Part shown: one piece after another, positions 1 to 4,953 of the stretch | Layout: the number at the start of each line of letters is the position of its first letter | How positions within the stretch are numbered: position 1 is the stretch's first letter | Assembly: GCA_030589055.1 (NCBI GenBank) | Contig: JAUUWK010000052.1 | Coordinates: 1 to 7,202, forward strand | DNA from: Candidatus Bathyarchaeota archaeon | GTDB lineage: Archaea; Thermoproteota; Bathyarchaeia; Bathyarchaeales; Bathycorpusculaceae | Direction of reading: 5' to 3' | Length of the DNA: 7,202 nt | Position numbers and translations under genes: made by a program | Notes under the pieces: model-generated | Databases searched by the model: none | Told to the model about the DNA's origin: nothing | The model's input: only the letters and a program-made list of their open reading frames with translations

Positions 1-176
1 AAGAATATCGTTCCTTCTAAAGCATAAGGTCCGAACATCATTTCAGCTAGCCCTTCTCCAACAATTCCTGGCCCCTTATATTTTTGACAGATTCCAGCTA
101 GTAGTTTCGCCGTGAAAACGAGAAAACATATTCCAATAACACTTCTTATGACCACTATTTCATCCACTGCCAACAT
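1..176 (-). CDS. Probable CPA2/Kef-type cation:proton antiporter, N-terminal part (runs off left edge)
   Basis: A minus-strand frame is open from an ATG at 176-174 to the window edge, giving 58 residues of an incomplete protein. The start reads MLAVDEIVVI and goes directly into a hydrophobic helix (about residues 6-29). The segment KGPGIVGEGLAEMMFGP (about 34-50), followed by YALEG, resembles the first-helix/second-helix region of Kef/CPA2 antiporters, where a Pro/Gly-Val-x-Gly-Glu stretch is followed by a Gly-Pro. Such proteins exchange Na+ or K+ for protons across the cytoplasmic membrane. Only about one sixth of a typical 400-residue transport domain is visible, so ion specificity and any regulatory TrkA-N domain cannot be judged. 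No convincing ribosome binding site precedes the ATG; TTG (173-171) and GTG (167-165) are alternative starts. A reading frame immediately upstream, offset by a frame, may belong to the same gene. The family call is from pattern recognition only. Confidence 0.55.
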   Translation of the reverse strand, partial: MLAVDEIVVIRSVIGICFLVFTAKLLAGICQKYKGPGIVGEGLAEMMFGPYALEGTIF

Positions 177-298
177 GGCAAGCGCGCGCTTAATACATCA
201 GGAGTAGTACGGTACATTGCATCCACATTTCGCATTTTAACGTAATTCACAATAGATTTAATAGTCTGGATGTTCGTTTCAATGAAAAGGTTAGGCAT
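155..298 (-). other. Small reading frame overlapping the antiporter start; possible frameshifted 5' end or short hypothetical protein
   Basis: A 47-codon minus-strand frame starts at ATG 298-296 (MPNLFIETNI...) and stops at TAG 157-155, overlapping the start of the antiporter in another frame. Its first 40 residues have an ordinary protein-like composition (charged, with Asn, Thr and Ile), while its last seven (PCWQWMK) look like out-of-frame translation. The switch lies at a (GC)4 run at 182-189. Removing one GC pair would join this frame to the antiporter as ...PDVLSALAMLAVDEIV... . It may therefore be the true N-terminus of the antiporter disrupted by a 2-base slip or sequencing error, or a chance open frame. 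No ribosome binding site is clear, and no family is recognised. Confidence 0.25.
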
Positions 299-408
299 TA
301 ATGGACGTAAAGAATAAGAAGTGATATCATGATTGCATCTTGAGTTTTTTGTTTTAATCGAGATGAATTATCTTTCGCTATTCTTTTGGAAGGAATTGCG
401 GGCAAAGA

Positions 409-417
409 TTAAATATT
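409..417 (+). promoter_or_regulatory. TATA-like box for the MscS-type membrane protein gene
   Basis: TTAAATATT is centred about 35 bases before ATG 448, with purine-rich AAAGA just upstream that could act as a BRE. An archaeal start site about 26 bases downstream would fall near 438-440, giving a leader of roughly ten bases or less. Assigned by sequence pattern and spacing only. Confidence 0.45.
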
Positions 418-447
418 GATTGTCTCGATATACGAAGAAAGGTGTTA

Positions 448-1167
448 ATGGTGTACGACTTCGTAACCCTACTACAGATAGTTTTCTTAGAAGATCTATG
501 GAACATGGTCGTGAACATGCTTCCTGGTATAGTTGGTGCGATAGTTGCGTTGATCATAGGCTGGATAGCTGGACGAGCTTTAGGTAAAGGAGTATCCAAA
601 ATCCTGGACAAAACTGGGGTCGATGATGCACTACGCAAAACAGTCGTCGGCAAGTCAATAGAAAAATCCGGAATAACATGCGTGCACTTCTTCGACCTTA
701 TTGTGAGATGGTTTGTTTATTTAATAGCCATTCTAGCCGCCGCAAACATACTTAATATAACGGCTCTAAGCGACTTTTTAAACACAGTTGTTTCCTACCT
801 ACCAAGCTTCATCGCAGGCATATTCATCCTACTCTTCGGCTTCATAATCATTGACTACTTCGCTGACTTCTTTAGAACTTTCGGCAGAGAGGCAAAAATA
901 GAGTTCATAGGCATAATCACCTTTGGCTTAAGACTGCTTCTATACTTCGTGATCATAGTAATAGCCCTAAGCGTCATAGGCATAGACGTCACCATCCTAT
1001 ACATATTCGCCACAGCCTTAGCATGGGGCATAGCTGTTGGAGCCGGAGTCGGCATAGCCATAGCAGTTGGATTAGGCTTCAAAGATGCAGTAAGAGAAAA
1101 AGCCAACGAATGGATTAGAACAGCCGCCGAAGCAGCAAAAAAAGCAGAAGAGGCTTCGGAAAAATAA
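448..1167 (+). CDS. MscS-type 'conserved TM helix' membrane protein lacking the soluble MscS domain
   Basis: A 239-residue integral membrane protein with about five hydrophobic segments: roughly residues 22-44, 84-104, 115-135, 156-178 and 182-208. The first segment (LPGIVGAIVALIIGWIAGR) followed by ..KILDKTGVDDAL, and the repeat-like LPSFIAGIFILLFGFIIIDY, match the conserved TM-helix repeat found in mechanosensitive-channel-like proteins (family knowledge). The last helix is Gly/Ala-rich (WGIAVGAGVGIAIAVGLG) and ends in FKDAVRE, recalling the pore-lining TM3 of MscS. The usual beta-domain and C-terminal cage are absent; instead there is a short Ala/Lys/Glu helix ending EEASEK. A role in osmotic or ion homeostasis is plausible but unproven. 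Start choice: ATG 448 lies three bases after AAAGGTG (438-444). GTG 442 would add two residues, and GTG 451 is also possible. A TATA-like box lies at 409-417 and a poly-T terminator follows, so the gene looks monocistronic. Confidence 0.75.
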   Translation: MVYDFVTLLQIVFLEDLWNMVVNMLPGIVGAIVALIIGWIAGRALGKGVSKILDKTGVDDALRKTVVGKSIEKSGITCVHFFDLIVRWFVYLIAILAAANILNITALSDFLNTVVSYLPSFIAGIFILLFGFIIIDYFADFFRTFGREAKIEFIGIITFGLRLLLYFVIIVIALSVIGIDVTILYIFATALAWGIAVGAGVGIAIAVGLGFKDAVREKANEWIRTAAEAAKKAEEASEK

Positions 1168-1180
1168 AAAGAGAAAGCAC

Positions 1181-1197
1181 TTTTTCCCCTTTTTTTT
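1181..1197 (+). terminator. Poly-T transcription terminator after the membrane protein gene
   Basis: Fourteen bases after the stop codon are T5, C4 and then T8. Archaeal RNA polymerase terminates at such oligo-T tracts without needing a hairpin, and none is evident here. The position directly after a gene supports the call. Confidence 0.6.
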
Positions 1198-1523
1198 GGA
1201 TACATAGGAAAGAAATAGCCGTGTCATATTAGGTTCCTTAGACTTTATGTGTTGCAATTTCTCTCGATTCTTCAGCGCTTTTTCATTCTTTAAATTTAAC
1301 CTATTTATGAGGTTCAAACCACTTATAAGTCTCAAAAATCCTTGAATTTCCAAGTTTCTGCTTATGAACGTCAGTACATGATTTCATAACAACCCGTTTA
1401 GAGCTTGCGAGGCTCATGAAGACATTTATCTGGGCTTAAGAAAGAGTATCCTCCAAAGACTCCCAGGAATCTTCTAGTTGCATGTGGTTCTATCGAGCGC
1501 TTTGACCTCGCTCTTTCCCTTAC
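1198..1523 (+). other. Intergenic stretch with no recognisable gene
   Basis: About 330 AT-rich bases between the terminator and the promoter of the deoxyhypusine synthase homologue. No frame here has a convincing start, ribosome binding site or family resemblance; the longest plus-strand frame from an ATG is 32 codons and rich in Phe. TATA-like patches occur at 1289-1298 (TTTAAATTTA) and near 1321-1330 (ACTTATAAGT), and a short inverted repeat GAGC/GCTC sits around 1400-1414. These could belong to a small untranslated RNA, but nothing else supports one. Confidence 0.4.
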
Positions 1524-1532
1524 CTTTAAATC
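1524..1532 (+). promoter_or_regulatory. TATA-like box implying a leaderless transcript for the deoxyhypusine synthase homologue
   Basis: CTTTAAATC is centred about 29 bases before ATG 1557. With the usual archaeal spacing of about 26 bases, transcription would begin within a few bases of the start codon. This agrees with the lack of a ribosome binding site directly before the ATG; the nearest AAGGA (1533-1537) is 19 bases away. Confidence 0.5.
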
Positions 1533-1556
1533 AAGGACTGCAAAATAGTTTCGGCT

Positions 1557-2477
1557 ATGAAGAAAGTGAAAGATTTCGAGATAGAAAAGTCTCGAGACCT
1601 AGAAGAGATTTTGGGGCAAATGGAAGAATTAGGTGGCTTCCAAGGAAGCAAGGTAGCCGAAGCCGTGAACATTCTAGAAAGGATGATTAAAGACAAAAAA
1701 TCGCTGAATTTCCTGTCCTTCCCAGCGTGTTTGGTAGCAACCGGGATAAGAGGCGTTTTTAAAGAAATGGTGAAAAGAAACTGGTTCGATTTGGTCATCA
1801 CAACCTGTGGAACTTTAGATCACGATTTAGCGAGAAGCTGGGGAGATTATTACCAAGGTTCTTTCCAATTAAACGATGAGGAAGTAAAGAAGAAAGGTTT
1901 CAGTCGGCTGGGAAACGTTTTGGTTCCAGACAAAGTTTACGCTGAACAGGTTGAAAAGAACGTTCAAAGGTTTCTGAGCGAAATCTACAAAGAGAAGAAG
2001 GAACTGGCAACTTATGAGCTAGTTTGGGAATTTGGAAAAAGATTAGACTGTGAGGATTCGATAATTTATTGGGCAGCCAACAACAAAATCCCGGTAATAG
2101 TTCCGGGCATAACCGACGGAATGATTGGATACCAGCTGTGGATGTTCTCCCAAGACAAAGATTTCAAGATTGACGTTCTGAAAGATGAACAGCTACTGAA
2201 TGACAGAGTTTGGGAGACTGAGAAAACTGGAGCTCTAATAGATGGAGGAGGAATATCAAAACATCATACGATCTGGTGGAACCAGTTTAAAGGAGGATTG
2301 GATTACACTGTTTATCTAACAACCGCCTTTGAAGCGGACGGTTCTTTATCCGGAGCAAGACCGAGAGAGGCTGTGTCTTGGGGGCAGATAAAAGAGAACG
2401 CCGAGAAAACTTTCGTTTGGGGCGAAGCAACCTCGATTCTGCCTCTCATAGTCTCTGCCCTAGCAGGAAGATTGTAA
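1557..2477 (+). CDS. dys: Deoxyhypusine synthase family protein with altered active site
   Basis: This 306-residue protein has the normal length of an archaeal deoxyhypusine synthase, which uses NAD and spermidine to modify a lysine of translation factor aIF5A. Family signatures are clear: TTCGTLDHDLAR (about 82-93), PGITDGMIG (183-191), the GGG...KHH segment with His236 and His237, DGSLSGARPREAVSWG (261-276) and a C-terminal PLIVSAL. His236 and position 277 are 41 residues apart, exactly as His288 and catalytic Lys329 in the human enzyme, yet residue 277 is Gln (codon CAG at 2385-2387). By the same alignment, human Asp243, Asn292 and Asp316 become Tyr192, Trp240 and Leu264; Glu323 and Trp327 are kept (Glu271, Trp275). 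Lys279 is the nearest lysine. The gene may be a divergent paralogue (dys2-like or homospermidine-synthase-like) acting on another amine, or an inactive or regulatory subunit. The fold call is secure; the reaction is not. It appears to stand alone, with a probable leaderless mRNA, and is convergent with nucS. Confidence 0.88.
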   Translation: MKKVKDFEIEKSRDLEEILGQMEELGGFQGSKVAEAVNILERMIKDKKSLNFLSFPACLVATGIRGVFKEMVKRNWFDLVITTCGTLDHDLARSWGDYYQGSFQLNDEEVKKKGFSRLGNVLVPDKVYAEQVEKNVQRFLSEIYKEKKELATYELVWEFGKRLDCEDSIIYWAANNKIPVIVPGITDGMIGYQLWMFSQDKDFKIDVLKDEQLLNDRVWETEKTGALIDGGGISKHHTIWWNQFKGGLDYTVYLTTAFEADGSLSGARPREAVSWGQIKENAEKTFVWGEATSILPLIVSALAGRL

Positions 2478-2479
2478 CA

Positions 2480-2491
2480 CAAATTAATTTG
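2480..2491. repeat. Perfect 12-bp palindrome between convergent genes
   Basis: CAAATTAATTTG reads the same on both strands. It sits in the 23-base gap between the stop of the deoxyhypusine synthase homologue and the stop of nucS, with flanking CAC and GTG that could lengthen the inverted repeat across a short mismatch. It may aid 3' end formation for both genes, or be a binding site, or chance in AT-rich sequence. Confidence 0.35.
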
Positions 2492-2500
2492 ATGTGCATA

Positions 2501-3301
2501 CTAACAATTTTCCGAACAATCTTTCTTGAAAAAAGTCTCCAGTTTTCTGGTTTTTGATCTCTTCAATATTCCAGCACACTTCTGAGGGTCTAGAGCCTTA
2601 AAATCCAATTGAAGGGTTGCTAGAAGCCTTTGGACTCCCTTGGCAATGTTTGGGGCAACAAGAATTCCCCGAACTTCACGGTTTACCTTACTTTTGATTG
2701 CATCGACATATTTTGCGAGTTGAAGCGCAGCATCGTTGCCTGCTGTCTTGCGTTTGATTTCCACAACAACAAGATTTCCATCTTTATCCACGCCATAAAC
2801 ATCCACGAAGCCCGGCTCAACCTTTTTCTCGTAGCTTATGAGTTTGAATCCTTCTTCCACAAGCGAAGGTTCGAGTAAAATCGCTTTTTGCATGTCTTCC
2901 TCACTTGCATACAGGGAGAACTCCCCTGAATCCACAAGGCTCAAAGCAGAAACCATGTGAATTTCGTCAAAGAACACCTTAACAGACTCGGCTGGCTTCC
3001 GCCTTACAGCATGAATCTCCAACGCGTTGTCTTTTGCTTGAATGTGAAAAATACAGCCGGGAGGTTGCCAGTTGACAGGCTCGTAGCCAACTGAACGGTG
3101 AACAAGAAGAGAGCCATCCTCCTTAATGATTAGGATGCGCTCTCCAGGCTCTAGTTTTGAGCTTGCCCTTCCGCTGTAATGAACCCAACAGTCACCAATA
3201 ACGAGTATTGTTCTACGTTGAGAAACAGCGGCGTTAATGGCATTCGCTGCTTCCTTAACGCTTGGCTTCACTAAAACAGTAAAAGGTTTGGAGTTTAACA
3301 T
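2501..3301 (-). CDS. nucS: Endonuclease NucS/EndoMS (mismatch-specific)
   Basis: A 266-residue protein. NucS cleaves both strands at mismatched base pairs (and branched DNA) in archaea and actinobacteria that often lack MutS/MutL, and works with the PCNA clamp. The N-terminal DNA-binding domain shows HYSGRASSKL (41-50), ERILIIKEDGSLLVHR (54-69) and NWQPPG (77-82), covering the conserved Arg and Trp positions that hold the flipped base. The C-terminal nuclease domain carries the PD-(D/E)XK core: GFVDVYGVD with Asp167, then VVVEIKR with Glu181 and Lys183, and QLAKY (194-198). The 14- and 2-residue spacings match the catalytic Asp160/Glu174/Lys176 of Pyrococcus abyssi NucS. The tail contains TRKLETFF (251-258), which resembles a PCNA-interacting peptide without the leading Gln. 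The start is the first ATG of the frame (3301-3299) and fits the family N-terminus. It is convergent with the upstream neighbour and divergent, over 60 bases, from a methyltransferase gene. Confidence 0.92.
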   Translation of the reverse strand: MLNSKPFTVLVKPSVKEAANAINAAVSQRRTILVIGDCWVHYSGRASSKLEPGERILIIKEDGSLLVHRSVGYEPVNWQPPGCIFHIQAKDNALEIHAVRRKPAESVKVFFDEIHMVSALSLVDSGEFSLYASEEDMQKAILLEPSLVEEGFKLISYEKKVEPGFVDVYGVDKDGNLVVVEIKRKTAGNDAALQLAKYVDAIKSKVNREVRGILVAPNIAKGVQRLLATLQLDFKALDPQKCAGILKRSKTRKLETFFKKDCSENC

Positions 3302-3331
3302 TAATGTTCGCCAATAGTTTTAGAAGCCTTC

Positions 3332-3340
3332 TGTATACAT
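3332..3340. promoter_or_regulatory. Symmetrical TATA-like element in the nucS/methyltransferase divergent promoter
   Basis: The 60-base gap between the two divergent genes contains TGTATACAT, with a GTATAC palindrome at its core. It lies about 26 bases before the methyltransferase ATG and about 34 bases before the nucS ATG, so a single box could serve both directions. There is little room for separate promoters. Spacing-based inference only. Confidence 0.35.
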
Positions 3341-3361
3341 AAGATTTCTGAAGGATTTGCT

Positions 3362-3922
3362 ATGAGCGAGTGGGATAAGAAGCGCGACGTGATGCAACGT
3401 TACGATTTAACAGCACACATCTATGACATGCGGTACGCTGAGGAGCAAACTGCAAAAATCGAGGCTGCTATGGAAATTATAGACGTAGAAAAAGGAAGTT
3501 TAGTTTTAGATGTGGGCTGTGGAACCGGGGTTCTGTTTAACCATGTTGCAAACAAAGCTAAGACAATTGTTGGATTGGATATCTCTAAGGAAATTCTGCT
3601 TCAAGCAAAAGAGCGGGCGAGAAAATTTTCAAATGCGCATTTGATCTTGGCTGACGCTGACAACATGCCTCTTGAAGAAGGTATGTTTAGCCACGTCTTT
3701 GCTTTAACTCTTGTTCAGAACACGCCTGACCCCCTCAAAACTTTGAATGAGATTAAACGGGTTACAAAAGAGAACGCTGTGATCGCTGTTACTGGTTTAA
3801 AGAAGAAGTTCCCCATGAAAGCTTTCAAAAGCTTGTTGCAGGATGCTGGTTTGGACGTTATCGCTTTAAAGAGTGAAAGCTCAAATGATCATGTTGCAGT
3901 TTGCACCAAATTTTTCCATTGA
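3362..3922 (+). CDS. Class I SAM-dependent methyltransferase (UbiE/Methyltransf_11-like)
   Basis: A compact 186-residue protein. The Rossmann SAM-binding core is clear: motif I VLDVGCGTG (48-56), the ribose-binding acidic residue in GLDIS (Asp73), motif ADADNMPL (97-104) for the adenine side, and the strand ALTLVQNTPDP (114-124) followed by LNEIKRVTKENAVIAVTG. The N-terminal helix carries QRYDLTAHIYDMRYAEEQ (12-29), a distinctive stretch that probably helps form the substrate pocket. The substrate (small molecule, quinone-like compound, tRNA or protein) cannot be told from sequence. There is no extra C-terminal domain, and the protein is shorter than UbiE (about 250). AAGGA (3351-3355) sits six bases before the ATG and supports this start. 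It is divergent from nucS, which hints at a shared promoter but not necessarily a shared function. Confidence 0.85.
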   Translation: MSEWDKKRDVMQRYDLTAHIYDMRYAEEQTAKIEAAMEIIDVEKGSLVLDVGCGTGVLFNHVANKAKTIVGLDISKEILLQAKERARKFSNAHLILADADNMPLEEGMFSHVFALTLVQNTPDPLKTLNEIKRVTKENAVIAVTGLKKKFPMKAFKSLLQDAGLDVIALKSESSNDHVAVCTKFFH

Positions 3923-3946
3923 AATCTTGCATAATTTAAAACTAAA

Positions 3947-3955
3947 CTATATATG
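3947..3955 (+). promoter_or_regulatory. TATA-like box for the polyferredoxin-hdrA operon
   Basis: CTATATATG lies about 70 bases before the polyferredoxin start in the 98-base gap after the methyltransferase gene. A start about 26 bases downstream would give a leader of roughly 40-45 bases, long enough to include the GGTGAG ribosome binding site. A weaker alternative is ACTATAGC near 3982-3989. Confidence 0.45.
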
Positions 3956-4007
3956 AAAGTAGAATATTAGGACATGCTCCAACTATAGCTTACATCCAAT
4001 GTGGCTT

Positions 4008-4013
4008 GGTGAG
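4008..4013 (+). promoter_or_regulatory. Ribosome binding site of the polyferredoxin gene
   Basis: GGTGAG matches the archaeal anti-Shine-Dalgarno complement (GGAGGTGA) and ends seven bases before ATG 4021, fixing this start rather than a later one. Confidence 0.65.
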
Positions 4014-4020
4014 TTAACGG

Positions 4021-4953
4021 ATGCCTCTGAAAACGTTAAAAAGGGACACGGCAGAAGCGTTAACATTAGAATGGATTTTACATGTCAGAAACTACAGGTT
4101 AACCCTTGACAAAAATCTGTGTGTAGGCTGCCAAATCTGCGCTCTTGCATGCCCAAAAGAAGTCATTAAACTTGAAAAGCAGCCAAAAACTCCAGGAGAG
4201 AAGGCTAAACACGCAGAGATCGACATAGATTTGGAAAAATGCAATTTCTGTGGCATATGTGACATATTGTGTCTTTATGGAGCAATAGAAGTGACCGTGA
4301 ACGGAGGACACGTTCTATCAGTTGTTGATAAGGAAAGTTTCCCACAGTTGATTCGCGACATCCAAGTGGACACGAGTAAATGTCCCGTGGACTGTGTAGA
4401 ATGCGAAGAAGCATGCCCCTTGGATTTAATCAAGGTAACAAGATTGACGGGTGACGGAAAAATTGTTGAAAATATAGACTCCTTAACTGAAAAGGAGAAG
4501 AGTGAACTTCAAGTTAAAATTGATATCGACATGAAATATTGTCCATGCTGCAGGGTCTGCGAATTCAAATGCCCTGAAGGAGTCTTACATGTGCGAAAAA
4601 TCTTCCACGGAAAGATAGTTATTCATGCAGAAAAGTGTCCCGAAGGCTGCACAGACTGCTTAGATGTTTGTCCAATAACAGATGCGCTTTACCTTTCTGA
4701 TGAGGATAAAAAGGTGTATTTAAACGAGATGTTCTGCGTTTATTGCGGGGCGTGCAAGGTTGTTTGTCCGGTTGAGGAAGCCTTGGAGCTTAAACGAACT
4801 ATGATAAGGCATACACCTGTTAGTTCAGGGGCGTGGAACAAAGCTCTAGAAAAGATAGCTTCACCGATTGAGATGACTAAAGAGTTGAAGGCGAAGGGTT
4901 CCCAAAAGACAAGGGAATCTGTTGAGAAGAGGTTAGGATGGAGGGCAGCATAG
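4021..4953 (+). CDS. Six-cluster [4Fe-4S] polyferredoxin (FwdF/FmdF-like)
   Basis: A 310-residue electron-transfer protein with six complete four-cysteine motifs, each able to hold a [4Fe-4S] cluster: Cys34/37/40/44, 74/77/80/84, 121/125/128/132, 174/177/180/184, 206/210/213/217 and 239/242/245/249. Motifs three and five use the CX3CX2CX3CP spacing (CPVDCVECEEACP, CPEGCTDCLDVCP) typical of the FwdF/FmdF polyferredoxin of formylmethanofuran dehydrogenase. The segment around 94-114 (VNG...SFPQLIRDI) also recalls that family from memory. The second motif ends CLYG instead of CP, and Cys176 is an extra cysteine inside motif four. The basic C-terminus (260-310) has no cysteines. There is no signal peptide or membrane helix, so it is cytoplasmic. 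Its stop codon directly abuts the hdrA start, so the two are almost certainly co-expressed, and it probably passes electrons to or from HdrA. Whether a formylmethanofuran dehydrogenase is its partner here cannot be seen. Confidence 0.88.
   Translation: MPLKTLKRDTAEALTLEWILHVRNYRLTLDKNLCVGCQICALACPKEVIKLEKQPKTPGEKAKHAEIDIDLEKCNFCGICDILCLYGAIEVTVNGGHVLSVVDKESFPQLIRDIQVDTSKCPVDCVECEEACPLDLIKVTRLTGDGKIVENIDSLTEKEKSELQVKIDIDMKYCPCCRVCEFKCPEGVLHVRKIFHGKIVIHAEKCPEGCTDCLDVCPITDALYLSDEDKKVYLNEMFCVYCGACKVVCPVEEALELKRTMIRHTPVSSGAWNKALEKIASPIEMTKELKAKGSQKTRESVEKRLGWRAA
4940..4945 (+). promoter_or_regulatory. Ribosome binding site of hdrA inside the polyferredoxin 3' end
   Basis: GGAGGG lies within the last codons of the polyferredoxin gene and ends eight bases before ATG 4954, at ideal spacing. 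It supports the hdrA start and translational coupling of the two genes. Confidence 0.7.

Noticed and set aside
378..653. Minus-strand open frame of 91 codons
   Set aside because: It is antisense to the membrane protein gene's clear coding frame, has Ser/Pro/Thr-rich composition and shows no family features.
1311..1320. GGTTCAAACC resembling a tRNA T-arm
   Set aside because: Flanking bases do not form a five-pair T stem, and no acceptor, D or anticodon arms are present on either strand.
855..1353. Two minus-strand frames opposite and after the membrane protein gene
   Set aside because: They are antisense to hydrophobic codons and the poly-T tract, with low-complexity Phe/Cys or Ala/Met content and no start signals.
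1478..1690. Plus-strand 70-codon frame
   Set aside because: It overlaps the start of the deoxyhypusine synthase homologue out of frame, and its Arg/Ser-rich translation looks like a shadow.
2630..2878. Plus-strand 82-codon frame
   Set aside because: It is antisense to the catalytic domain of NucS, whose motifs are unambiguous.
2501..3301. NucS as a restriction endonuclease paired with the divergent methyltransferase
   Set aside because: Both NucS domains match the mismatch endonuclease family, and the methyltransferase lacks DNA-methylase motifs such as (D/N)PP(Y/F), so a restriction-modification system is not supported.
4120..4770. Repeated cysteine motifs viewed as a possible DNA repeat array
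   Set aside because: The repetition is at protein level (ferredoxin motifs). The DNA copies are diverged and unequally spaced, so there is no CRISPR or tandem repeat.
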